Positions 9,510-19,909 of a DNA stretch of 64,000 bases are shown here, in pieces. This DNA is from Daejeonella sp. Its GTDB lineage: Bacteria; Bacteroidota; Bacteroidia; Sphingobacteriales; Sphingobacteriaceae. The first letter of the stretch is position 1, and every line of letters starts with the position of its first letter. A program made the translations under genes and the position numbers. Location: NCBI RefSeq assembly GCF_030695525.1, contig NZ_JAUYSS010000068.1, positions 1 through 64,000 of the forward strand, read 5' to 3'. The notes beneath the pieces were generated by a model, which saw only the letters and a program-made list of their open reading frames with translations, was not told the DNA's origin and ran no database searches.

Positions 9510-10241
9510 ATGATTTACCGAAGGACTTATCTCCTGATTTTACTTCTGTTCCTCATCAATAGCTCCGCGATTGCCCAAACGGCAAAGTTTAGCTGGGTAG
9601 GCGATATATGCAGCAGTATAGGCACCTATAAATTGTCGGATTATACAGCGTCTCAGATTCAGGACAGCTATCGTATTGCCATGACGCAGGATTTTAGATT
9701 AAATACTGGTAGCATACCTCCTTTTAGTCTGGAGGAACTGAACCGCGAAAGTGTAGCCGATCTTGACAGGGAGTATGAACAGAAATTGGCTGAACTAAAT
9801 AAGCTGGATCTAATTAAATCAAGCTTTTGGCAGGATCTGAAAGTAAGTAATATTGATTATATGAAGCAATATTATCAATTGAAGAGAGCTACCATGCTGG
9901 CCTATACAGATCCTTCGGCTTTGAATGAAATTGCAAAGACTGATCCGGTATTACTCAAATATGCTCAGGCTTTAAATTCGGGCGGAGAACAATTAATTAA
10001 TGCCTGGAGGGAGGTCAACGAAGTGAATCGATTGAAAAATGGCAATCCCGGAAGGTTAAAACAAAGGTTTGATCAGCAAAATGCTTCAGCTGAGAGATAT
10101 ACGTATGCCACAATAGAAGTATTAGCTTTTGGCTGGTGGAACCATGCCATCAGATCGTTCAGGTATCCCGATACTTCCCAGGCCCAGCAGAATTTTATAA
10201 AGTTATTTAAAACTGTAAAAAGTTTTGATTGCAGCCACTAG
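9510..10241 (+). CDS. Secreted hypothetical protein
   Basis: Signal peptide LLILLLFLINSSAIAQ; no recognised domain. Confidence 0.65.
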   Translation: MIYRRTYLLILLLFLINSSAIAQTAKFSWVGDICSSIGTYKLSDYTASQIQDSYRIAMTQDFRLNTGSIPPFSLEELNRESVADLDREYEQKLAELNKLDLIKSSFWQDLKVSNIDYMKQYYQLKRATMLAYTDPSALNEIAKTDPVLLKYAQALNSGGEQLINAWREVNEVNRLKNGNPGRLKQRFDQQNASAERYTYATIEVLAFGWWNHAIRSFRYPDTSQAQQNFIKLFKTVKSFDCSH

Positions 10242-10246
10242 TGTAG

Positions 10247-10310
10247 GGAGAAGGGTTGAAGACTGAGGTATGAGGTATGAAGTCTGAGGTCTGAAGACTG
10301 ATGTCTCTCC
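10247..10310. repeat. Quasi-periodic tract GACTGAGGTATGAGGTATGAAGTCTGAGGTCTGAAGACTGA
   Basis: Direct reading; a related tract on the other strand lies at ~21288-21312. Confidence 0.85.
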
Positions 10311-10441
10311 ATGCTCCTTAAAAATAAATACATAATCTAAGTACGTTCATTTTTTAAAGAAAATATGGAATTTTATCCGTAAAGTGCTACCCCAAACCGT
10401 ATGGATAGGTTATTCAGTAACAGAAATAGAGGATAATTTAA

Positions 10442-10648
10442 ATGGAAGTTGTTTTACAATCAATAATCACATGCCCCAACTGCGGACACAAAAAAGAAGA
10501 AATGATGCCGACAGATGCTTGCCAGTATTTTTATGAATGTGAAAAATGCAAGAGCGTTTTAAGACCACAACCAGGCGACTGTTGTGTTTATTGCAGTTAT
10601 GGAAGTGTAAAATGTCCGCCAATCCAACAAGACAAAAAATGTTGCTAG
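10442..10648 (+). CDS. GDCCVxC-motif small Cys-rich protein
   Basis: TCPNCGHKKEEMMPTDACQYFYECEKCKSVLRPQPGDCCVYCSYGSVKCPP. Confidence 0.8.
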   Translation: MEVVLQSIITCPNCGHKKEEMMPTDACQYFYECEKCKSVLRPQPGDCCVYCSYGSVKCPPIQQDKKCC

Positions 10649-10800
10649 CGAAAGGCATGTGTTCATTCCCGGATTTGACAAATAGACAAATCAATTCATT
10701 GACAAATTCGATCTCATTTGCTCATTTTCCAATTTGCTAATTAGCTAACTCCTCTCCATATTTTTCCCTAAATTCGCCTCCCTAAAGCTTTCGCTCCCTT

Positions 10801-12036
10801 ATGGTTTCTTTCGAACGTTTCACGCTTGCCAATGGCCTTAAAGTATTGGTCCATGAAGACCCTACAACCCCAATGGCTGTTGTTAATATATTGTATGATG
10901 TGGGTGCCCGCGACGAGCATCCGGACCAAACCGGTTTTGCGCATTTATTTGAGCATCTGATGTTTGGTGGCTCAGTAAATATTCCATCCTATGATGAACC
11001 CCTGCAGCGGGTAGGAGGTGAGAATAATGCCTTTACCAGTAATGATATTACGAATTATTACATCACCCTGCCCTCTGTAAATCTGGAAACGGCTTTCTGG
11101 CTCGAAAGCGACAGGATGCTGAGTCTTGCATTTTCAGAAAAAAGCCTGGAAGTGCAGCGGAATGTGGTTTGCGAGGAGTTCAAACAGCGTTATCTTAATC
11201 AGCCTTATGGCGATGTCTGGCTGAAACTGCGGCCAATGGCTTATAAGCAACACCCTTATCAGTGGGCTACTATCGGCAAATCCCTGGATCATATCGAAAA
11301 TGCGAATATTGAAGATGTAAAGGCCTTTTTTGCCCGTCATTATAATCCTTCGAATGCGATTATGGTTGTTGGAGGGGATGTAAAACTTGAGGAAGTCAAA
11401 CGCCTGTCTGAAAAATGGTTCGGAAATATCCCGGCAGGGGAGAAGCTTGCGCGTTTATTACCTATTGAAGATGACCAGGCCGAAGAACGTAAAGAAACTG
11501 TACAAGCTAATGTGCCCCTGAATGCGATTTATAAGGTGTTTCACATGCCATCCCGGACTGAAGCCGGCTATTATGCCGCCGATCTGATTTCGGATATTTT
11601 ATCCAGAGGCAATTCATCCCGCCTGTTCCGTAATCTGCTAAAAGAACAGAAATTATTTAGTGAGATTAATGCTTACCTCACGGGTAGTCTGGATGCCGGA
11701 TTGTTTGTGGTTGAAGGGAAACCTTTGCCGGGAATCAGTATGGAAACCGCCGAAGCGGCAATCTGGAAGGAACTGGAAAAAATCAGTACCGAGCTTGTCC
11801 CTGAAGCCGAACTGACCAAGGTGAAGAACAAAATGGAATCGACTATGGTATTCTCGGAAATGAGTCTACTGGATAAAGCGATGAATCTGGCTTATTTCGA
11901 ATTGCTGGGAGATGCGGATCTGCTTAATTCAGAGACCCAAAAATATCTGGATATTAGTGCTGAAGAGATCAGGACACAGGCTGCACATATCTTCCGTAAG
12001 GAAAATTCATCTACTCTCTACTATTTAGCAAAATAA
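10801..12036 (+). CDS. M16 family zinc peptidase, catalytic type (HxxEH)
   Basis: GFAHLFEHLMFGGS plus downstream Glu (ESDRML...VVCEEFKQR). Confidence 0.93.
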   Translation: MVSFERFTLANGLKVLVHEDPTTPMAVVNILYDVGARDEHPDQTGFAHLFEHLMFGGSVNIPSYDEPLQRVGGENNAFTSNDITNYYITLPSVNLETAFWLESDRMLSLAFSEKSLEVQRNVVCEEFKQRYLNQPYGDVWLKLRPMAYKQHPYQWATIGKSLDHIENANIEDVKAFFARHYNPSNAIMVVGGDVKLEEVKRLSEKWFGNIPAGEKLARLLPIEDDQAEERKETVQANVPLNAIYKVFHMPSRTEAGYYAADLISDILSRGNSSRLFRNLLKEQKLFSEINAYLTGSLDAGLFVVEGKPLPGISMETAEAAIWKELEKISTELVPEAELTKVKNKMESTMVFSEMSLLDKAMNLAYFELLGDADLLNSETQKYLDISAEEIRTQAAHIFRKENSSTLYYLAK

Positions 12037-12037
12037 C

Positions 12038-13312
12038 ATGATCGACAGAGCACAAGCGCCGGCATTCGGACAGGTTGAAAATATAGAACTGATCAGGGCA
12101 AACCCTCTGGTTTTAGACAATGGATTAAAGATCTTCAGTATTGATGGCGGGGAACAGGATCTGGTTCGCATTGAGTTTATCTTTGCAAATATCGCCTACG
12201 ATTCCAAAAAGCCCCTGCAGGCTTTTGCCTGCAATACCATGCTCAATGATGGGACCAGCGAGCTGAGTTCCACTGAAATTGCCGACAGGGTAGATTATTA
12301 TGGTTCATTCCTTCAGACTGAATACAACAATGACCATTCAACCGTTACCCTTTACACTTTAAACAAGCATTTAGCGAATACTTTGCCTATTGTGAAGGCG
12401 ATCATTTCAGATTCAGTTTTTCCGCAGGTGGAGCTGGATACTTTGGTTAGAAACCAGAAGCAGAAATTGAGTGTAAATCTGGAAAAGAATGACTTTGTGA
12501 GTCGCAAGACCTTTAATCATGTTCTTTTCGGAGATACCTTATACGGCTATGATATTAAAGCCTCTGATTATGATCAATTAGACCGGGAGCAGTTAGTTTC
12601 CTATTTTAAAGCTGCTTACCAGCCAAAGAATTGTACAGTGATTGTTTCAGGCAAAGTGAAGGATGACAGTATCAAACTGCTGGACGAGCTGTTTGGAAAG
12701 GACTGGAATAGTTCATTTGATGTAAAGGAAAATAATTTTGAATTTCAGGCCACTTCCGGGAAGGAGCATTATGTTGAGAAAGCCGATGCTTTGCAATCTG
12801 CGATTCGTATCGGACAGATCTCCATTAACCGTACCCATGCTGATTTCCCGGGTTTGCAGGTTGTCAATACGATTTTGGGTGGCTATTTCGGTTCGAGGTT
12901 GATGGCTAATATCCGTGAAGATAAAGGCTTTACCTATGGCATTGGCTCGGCCCTGGTTTCCTTAAAAAACACCGGTTATTTCTTTATTGCGTCAGAAGTG
13001 GGGGCAGATGTATGCTCAGCGGCGATGACTGAAATTGAAAAGGAAATGGCTATTTTAAAGAAGGAGCCCGTAACTGAAGCAGAATTATCACTGGTCAGGA
13101 ATTACATGCTGGGTTCCATGCTGGGTAGTCTTGAAAACGCACTTTCCCATGCCGATAAGTTTAAAAACATCTATTTTTCAGGTCTTGATTATGATTATTA
13201 TCAGAAATATATTCAAACGGTGAGGAATATCAGTCCGGAGGAAGTACTTAATCTTGCGAACAAATATTTGAATTTTGACAATTTCCAGAAGGTGATTGTT
13301 GGGAAAAAATAA
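12038..13312 (+). CDS. M16 family peptidase-like protein lacking HxxEH (partner subunit)
   Basis: REDKGFTYGIGSALVSL; no HxxEH motif; one base after the upstream M16 stop codon. Confidence 0.9.
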   Translation: MIDRAQAPAFGQVENIELIRANPLVLDNGLKIFSIDGGEQDLVRIEFIFANIAYDSKKPLQAFACNTMLNDGTSELSSTEIADRVDYYGSFLQTEYNNDHSTVTLYTLNKHLANTLPIVKAIISDSVFPQVELDTLVRNQKQKLSVNLEKNDFVSRKTFNHVLFGDTLYGYDIKASDYDQLDREQLVSYFKAAYQPKNCTVIVSGKVKDDSIKLLDELFGKDWNSSFDVKENNFEFQATSGKEHYVEKADALQSAIRIGQISINRTHADFPGLQVVNTILGGYFGSRLMANIREDKGFTYGIGSALVSLKNTGYFFIASEVGADVCSAAMTEIEKEMAILKKEPVTEAELSLVRNYMLGSMLGSLENALSHADKFKNIYFSGLDYDYYQKYIQTVRNISPEEVLNLANKYLNFDNFQKVIVGKK

Positions 13313-13318
13313 GTTCAT

Positions 13319-13342
13319 CTGGTCGGTGACAACACCGACCAG
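13319..13342. repeat. Perfect 10-bp hairpin CTGGTCGGTG-ACAA-CACCGACCAG
   Basis: Exact inverted repeat between the M16 stop and the 3' remnant. Confidence 0.9.
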
Positions 13343-13349
13343 AGGGAAT

Positions 13350-13400
13350 AAATACCTTAATTTTGATGGTTTGCAACGGGTTATTGTGGGGAAAAAATAA
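13350..13400 (+). pseudogene. Duplicated 3' remnant of an M16 peptidase gene (KYLNFDGLQRVIVGKK*)
   Basis: Aligns without gaps to 13262-13312 (KYLNFDNFQKVIVGKK*). Confidence 0.85.
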
Positions 13401-13440
13401 GTGCATTTGGATAAACGAGTCTGAAGACTCTTATTCATTT

Positions 13441-13479
13441 AACAATCCGTAGAGACGCTGCGCTTAACTCTACAGATTG
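13441..13479. repeat. Dispersed palindromic element AACAATCCGTAGAGACGCTGCGCTTAACTCTAC...
   Basis: 33-nt exact match to 124-156, about 13.3 kb away; arms AATCCGTAGAG / CTCTACAGATT. Confidence 0.9.
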
Positions 13480-13500
13480 GAAATTGAAATTAATTGCATA

Positions 13501-13534
13501 AAAAAAGGCTGCCTTTTGCGGGGCAGCCTTTTTT
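13501..13534. terminator. Bidirectional intrinsic terminator
   Basis: AAAAAAGGCTGCC ... GGCAGCCTTTTTT perfect inverted repeat. Confidence 0.85.
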
Positions 13535-13551
13535 ATTCCTTTTATTTTGGC

Positions 13552-14535
13552 CTAGTTGCCAAATGTTGTGTCAACGTGGTGAGCGTTAATCCAGGTTGAA
13601 ATCCTGCCAGCAGCAGCTTTAGCCGCAGCATTGCCAGTAGGTAAATTAGTTGCTGATAATTTAGTCAGTGATGCAAGGTAGCTATCAACAATCGCAACAT
13701 CAGCCCATACAGTGGCAGAAGGTTTTACAAGGCCTAATCCAGCACTTAATTTTATAGCAGCAGCCTGGGTAAATGCAGCTTTGGAATCAGCTAAACCTTT
13801 TTTGTTTGAAGCATTCCAAATTGCTTTTCCTTCCAGTTGAGTATAAACCTTATTTCCCAAAGTGATAGTACCATTTCCAGGCCAAATGGTTTGTGGCTTA
13901 GCAAACCAGAATCCCTGTGAATAAGAATATCCTTCTTCCAGTTCAACGATTTCGCATCCAAGTCCGGTGAACGTAAAAGCACCACAACCTGTAATTTTAC
14001 CTGATTTGTAATAGCCTGTTACGTCAGCAGTTCCCACATTTTTAGATATGGTGATTGAATAGTAAACTTTAGATGTCGCATCTGGTGTTCCTTGTTCAAA
14101 TTTGAAAACCGGGACTGTAATATTACATCCACCGAGGTTTTCGTTTGATAAAGATGGATCAGCAGCCCATTTCACCGCAACAGTTGACATATTATTTAAA
14201 TCTGCTCCTTCTGAAGCGCTAACAACATCATCAATTGTTATGCAAGAACCCAAATCCATTGCCCAATGACTAAGATTCTGTGAACCTGTATTGTTTTGCA
14301 TTGACCAGGTATAAGTCCATGTACCATTTCCGTTAGCGATTTTTCCTTCAAATACATTGGTATAAGCAGTTCCTTGATTAGTGGTTGTCAGTGGGTCTGT
14401 TGTTGCCAATTGTACGTCCTTTGAACTAAACGTCTCAGCAGAGCTAAGCTCGTCTTTCGAGCAAGATGTTGATAATGTGATGATGGCAGCGAAGGCCAGT
14501 AATGAGGTAAATTTTAGATTCATTTTAAGTGTCAT
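13552..14535 (-). CDS. Secreted lipoprotein of unknown function
   Basis: Signal/lipobox FAAIITLSTSCSKDE; C-terminal YSYSQGFWFAKPQTIWPGNGTITLGNKVYTQLEG module. Confidence 0.7.
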   Translation of the reverse strand: MTLKMNLKFTSLLAFAAIITLSTSCSKDELSSAETFSSKDVQLATTDPLTTTNQGTAYTNVFEGKIANGNGTWTYTWSMQNNTGSQNLSHWAMDLGSCITIDDVVSASEGADLNNMSTVAVKWAADPSLSNENLGGCNITVPVFKFEQGTPDATSKVYYSITISKNVGTADVTGYYKSGKITGCGAFTFTGLGCEIVELEEGYSYSQGFWFAKPQTIWPGNGTITLGNKVYTQLEGKAIWNASNKKGLADSKAAFTQAAAIKLSAGLGLVKPSATVWADVAIVDSYLASLTKLSATNLPTGNAAAKAAAGRISTWINAHHVDTTFGN

Positions 14536-14803
14536 AATTAGTTAATTTATTTTCTTTGGACGATAGGTTCAATTTGGATGCCAATGGCCAAAACGGGATT
14601 AGATGATAAGGAATCGCGTTTGTTTATTTTTATGTGAGGGTTTTTATTCCCATAAATGTTTATGTGGGGAATTTTTTGCCCAAATTGTTTGAATAAATTC
14701 TATATCAATTACCCAAATTGATTTTCTAATTCAAGAGCATATGTGGAAGCTCATTGCTATTGTATCGATTTTCAATATTAAGTTCCTTATTAACTATCAC
14801 TAT

Positions 14804-14830
14804 TTCCCTCCTGCGTCGGGATGACATCCT
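14804..14830 (-). repeat. Dispersed repeat (reverse complement of AGGATGTCATCCCGACGCAGGAGGGAA)
   Basis: Same core as 16445-16477 and 19803-19835. Confidence 0.9.
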
Positions 14831-14880
14831 GCTCTGTAAAACGCACCATTGTCAACTATCAATTGTCAATTGTCAATTAA

Positions 14881-16395
<1,515 letters not shown>

Positions 16396-16477
16396 AAATT
16401 GAGAATTGAGAGTGGAGAATTGAGAGTGGAGGTGATGTCAATGCAGGATGTCATTCCGACGCAGGAGGGAACTTAGC
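16396..16477. repeat. Composite intergenic module: GAGAATTGAGAGTGGAG tract plus AGGATGTCATTCCGACGCAGGAGGGAACTTAGC
   Basis: Same composite lies downstream of the GAPDH gene (19757-19835). Confidence 0.88.
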
Positions 16478-16534
16478 CAAGTTGGACAATTTTTTATTAT
16501 TATACCCTGGTAATTTTAATCTGAAATCAAAATA

Positions 16535-16590
16535 GAGTATTGAGTACAAATTCCCCTGTACTCACTACTCACTACTCATACTCAATACTA
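16535..16590. repeat. Inverted repeat AGTATTGAGTA ... TACTCAATACT flanking CTCACTACTCACTACTC
   Basis: Exact arms at 16536-16546 and 16579-16589. Confidence 0.85.
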
Positions 16591-16591
16591 A

Positions 16592-17176
16592 ATGAAAGCT
16601 ATTTCCGTCTTCTGTGGTTCCAATTTTGATGGTAATCCTGTCTTATTAAAAGCCATAAATGATCTGGCCGATGTGATGGTTGAAAAAGAAATTTCCCTGG
16701 TCTTTGGTGGCGGCCGGGTAGGCGTGATGGGTCTGATTGCTGATGCGGTTCTAAAGCGTGGAGGAATAGCAATTGGGGTGATTCCTCGGTTTTTGATGAA
16801 TAAGGAAGTGGGCCATAACGGGCTAACTGAATTGATCATCACTGAAAATATGCATCAGCGTAAGCAAAAAATGGCAGACCTTTCTGATGGAGTGATTACA
16901 CTTCCCGGTGGTTTTGGAACCATGGAAGAGTTTTTCGAAGTTTTGACCTGGTTGCAGCTTGGAATCCATGGAAATCCGATCGGTTTGCTCAATGTGGATG
17001 GGTTTTATAACCCCTTATTGCTGCAAATTGACCTCATGGTGGAGAAAAAATTCCTCAAGCCTTTAAATCGTGAGCTGGTGCTTTCAGATCATGATCCAAA
17101 ATCCCTGATCAAACGCATGGAAGATTTTGATACACAACCTGATGATGTTTGGTTCAGGGACAGAAATTTAACCTGA
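16592..17176 (+). CDS. LOG/TIGR00730 family Rossmann-fold protein
   Basis: SVFCGSN...LVFGGGRVGVMGLIAD...MHQRKQKMADLSDGVITLPGGFGTMEEFFE. Confidence 0.93.
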   Translation: MKAISVFCGSNFDGNPVLLKAINDLADVMVEKEISLVFGGGRVGVMGLIADAVLKRGGIAIGVIPRFLMNKEVGHNGLTELIITENMHQRKQKMADLSDGVITLPGGFGTMEEFFEVLTWLQLGIHGNPIGLLNVDGFYNPLLLQIDLMVEKKFLKPLNRELVLSDHDPKSLIKRMEDFDTQPDDVWFRDRNLT

Positions 17177-17370
17177 GCTATACTTTCCTGTATTTTTTCG
17201 AGTTTATATTACAGGAAAGGCGAAGAAATGGAATGATTTTTGTAGTAATAAAATCATCAAATTATTTTCGTTAATTCCTTAAAAATCAGCTAAATTTTGA
17301 TTATAATTAATGATTTGCTGGCAGATTTTAATTAAATTTGCACACTTTTAAAAGGAGTATTTATTCATAA

Positions 17371-18231
17371 ATGAGACAACTCAAGATAACCCAATCCATT
17401 ACCAACCGTGAATCACAGTCCCTGGACAAGTATTTACACGAAATAGGTAAAGTAGACTTAATAACCGCAGAAGAAGAGGTAATATTAGCACAAAAGATCA
17501 GAGAGGGCGATCAGGCTGCTCTTGAACGTTTGACAAAAACCAATTTACGTTTCGTTGTTTCTGTAGCCAAACAATATCAGAACCAAGGCCTGACTTTGGG
17601 GGATTTGATCAATGAAGGAAATCTTGGTTTGATCAAAGCTGCCAAACGTTTTGATGAAACCAAAGGATTTAAATTCATTTCCTATGCGGTATGGTGGATT
17701 CGTCAATCCATCTTACAGGCAATTGCCGAGCAATCCAGAATCGTTCGTTTACCTTTAAACCAGGTAGGGTCTTTGAGTAAAATCAGTAAAGCATTCTCGA
17801 GATTAGAGCAGGAATTTGAGCGTGAGCCATCACCTGAAGAATTAGCAGATAACCTGGAAACAACCGTTGAAAAGATCTCTGATACTTTGAGTAATTCAGG
17901 TCGCCATGTTTCTATGGACGCACCATTTGTTCAGGGAGAAGAAAACACCTTATTGGATGTACTTGAGAACAGTGATCCGAATACAGACAGTAATCTGATC
18001 AATGAATCTTTATCTGAAGAGATCAAACGTTCATTATCAACCTTAACTGAACGTGAGCGTGAAATTATTGTGCTTTTCTTCGGACTCAGCACGAACCATC
18101 CCTTATCACTGGAAGAAATTGGCGAGAAATTCAATCTGACCCGCGAACGTGTGAGACAGATTAAAGACAAAGCTTTACAGCGTCTGCGTCATACCTCCAG
18201 AAGTAAAATATTAAAATCATATCTGGGATAA
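17371..18231 (+). CDS. rpoD: RNA polymerase sigma-70 factor (primary RpoD/SigA type)
   Basis: [72 protein letters not shown]. Confidence 0.92.
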   Translation: MRQLKITQSITNRESQSLDKYLHEIGKVDLITAEEEVILAQKIREGDQAALERLTKTNLRFVVSVAKQYQNQGLTLGDLINEGNLGLIKAAKRFDETKGFKFISYAVWWIRQSILQAIAEQSRIVRLPLNQVGSLSKISKAFSRLEQEFEREPSPEELADNLETTVEKISDTLSNSGRHVSMDAPFVQGEENTLLDVLENSDPNTDSNLINESLSEEIKRSLSTLTEREREIIVLFFGLSTNHPLSLEEIGEKFNLTRERVRQIKDKALQRLRHTSRSKILKSYLG

Positions 18232-18254
18232 AAATTCCTTGAAAATGTAAATGA

Positions 18255-18286
18255 AAAGATTGGGTCTATGATCCGATCTTTTTTAT
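18255..18286 (+). terminator. Intrinsic terminator downstream of the sigma factor gene
   Basis: AAAGATTGGGTC-TAT-GATCCGATCTTT (12 bp including 2 G-U) plus T-rich tail. Confidence 0.75.
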
Positions 18287-18311
18287 TTTTGAAGCAAATT
18301 ATTTTATTAAA

Positions 18312-19757
18312 ATGTTAAATATCTACGAGAACGAGTTCAACAATTGGATTGACAAAGAGAAAAAAGCGATAGAATTGATTAATGTGGTAGGCAAGCTTTG
18401 GTTTGACCGTTCAATAGAACTCCTGCTTTTCCGGAAACCTCTGTTTGACATTGGGAGCAGTGAAATTCTTGCACATCACCAGTATGCACGTAAAATTGTC
18501 AATAAGAATATTTCAATTTATGAAAGCCTTGCAATTGCTCAGGCCATTGCTAATTCCAATCTGGCGCCTTCCCGTATTGATATTGGTCGATTAGCTGCCG
18601 AATGGATTGATGCAGATGGTAAATATTCTAATATTGAAGATTTTGTAATTAAAAAACTGGTACACCATATCGGGAAAGACAAAATAAAAATGCAGTCGAG
18701 GGATGTGGTTCTTTATGGTTTTGGCCGTATAGGCAGAATAGCTGCAAGGGAATTAGTAATGCAGGCCGGTAAAGGAGAACAGTTGCGACTCAGGGCCATC
18801 GTTACCCGTTCTTACAGTGATGAAGACCTGATCAAACGGGCTGATTTATTGAGAAATGATTCGGTTCACGGTCCTTTTTTGGGGACTATCACAGAGGATT
18901 TTGAAAAAAAGGCTTTGGTGATTAATGGTCAGCTTATTTTTATGATTGCGGCTAAAGATCCTGCTGAGGTAGATTATACAAGATATGGCATCAGTAATGC
19001 GCTTTTGATTGATAATACCGGGGTATTACGAGACAGGGAAGGACTCGGACAACATCTTGCATCAAAAGGGATAGAACGGGTACTTTTAACAGCTCCCGGC
19101 AAAGGAGATGTTCCGAATATTGTTTTCGGAGTAAATCAAAACGATTTTAAAAAAGAGGAGACTATTTTTTCTGCCGCTTCATGTACTACCAATGCAATAG
19201 TGCCGGTATTGAAGATTATTCAGGATGCCTTTGGGATTGAAAAGGGGCATATTGAAACGGTTCACAGTTATACCAATGACCAGAACCTGCTGGATAATTA
19301 TCATAAGAAATACCGAAGGGGACGTTCAGCAGCTTTGAATATGGTGATAACTGAGACAGGGGCAGACAAAGCAGTATCGAAAGTCTTCCCGGCTTTGGAA
19401 GGTAAGTTAACAGGAAATGCGGTACGGGTTCCAACTCCCGATGTATCACTGGCAATTCTTAACCTAACCCTGAATACTGAGGTTACGAAATCTGATATTG
19501 AAAAGGTTTTGAAAGAGGCTTCCCTTTTTGGTGATATGGTTGAACAGATTGAATATTCGATCTCCAATGAACTGGTATCGAGTGATGTGATAGGAAATAG
19601 TCATGCTTCTATTGTAGATGGGCCGGCAACTATCTTATCAAAAGATGGCAGATCAGCAGTAATCTATGTATGGTATGATAATGAATATGGCTATACCAGG
19701 CAGGTGGTGAGATTGGCAAAATCGCTGGCGGGGGTGATTAGGTTGACGTATTATTAA
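18312..19757 (+). CDS. Glyceraldehyde-3-phosphate dehydrogenase with N-terminal extension
   Basis: YGFGRIGRIAARE, FSAASCTTNAIVPVLKII, HSYTNDQNLLD, WYDNEYGYTRQVV. Confidence 0.93.
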   Translation: MLNIYENEFNNWIDKEKKAIELINVVGKLWFDRSIELLLFRKPLFDIGSSEILAHHQYARKIVNKNISIYESLAIAQAIANSNLAPSRIDIGRLAAEWIDADGKYSNIEDFVIKKLVHHIGKDKIKMQSRDVVLYGFGRIGRIAARELVMQAGKGEQLRLRAIVTRSYSDEDLIKRADLLRNDSVHGPFLGTITEDFEKKALVINGQLIFMIAAKDPAEVDYTRYGISNALLIDNTGVLRDREGLGQHLASKGIERVLLTAPGKGDVPNIVFGVNQNDFKKEETIFSAASCTTNAIVPVLKIIQDAFGIEKGHIETVHSYTNDQNLLDNYHKKYRRGRSAALNMVITETGADKAVSKVFPALEGKLTGNAVRVPTPDVSLAILNLTLNTEVTKSDIEKVLKEASLFGDMVEQIEYSISNELVSSDVIGNSHASIVDGPATILSKDGRSAVIYVWYDNEYGYTRQVVRLAKSLAGVIRLTYY

Positions 19758-19835
19758 TTGAGAGTTGAGAATGGAGAGTTGAGAATGAGGTGTTTACGGA
19801 GAAGGATGTCATCCCGACGCAGGAGGGAACTTAGC
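19757..19835. repeat. Composite intergenic module (GAGAGTTGAGAATGGAG tract plus AGGATGTCATCCCGACGCAGGAGGGAACTTAGC)
   Basis: Second copy of the module at 16396-16477. Confidence 0.88.
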
Positions 19836-19909
19836 TAATTAGTTGACAATTGAAAATAGAGAGTTGGAATGTATTCCAACTCTAATAATTATAAATAAAC
19901 ATTAATACA

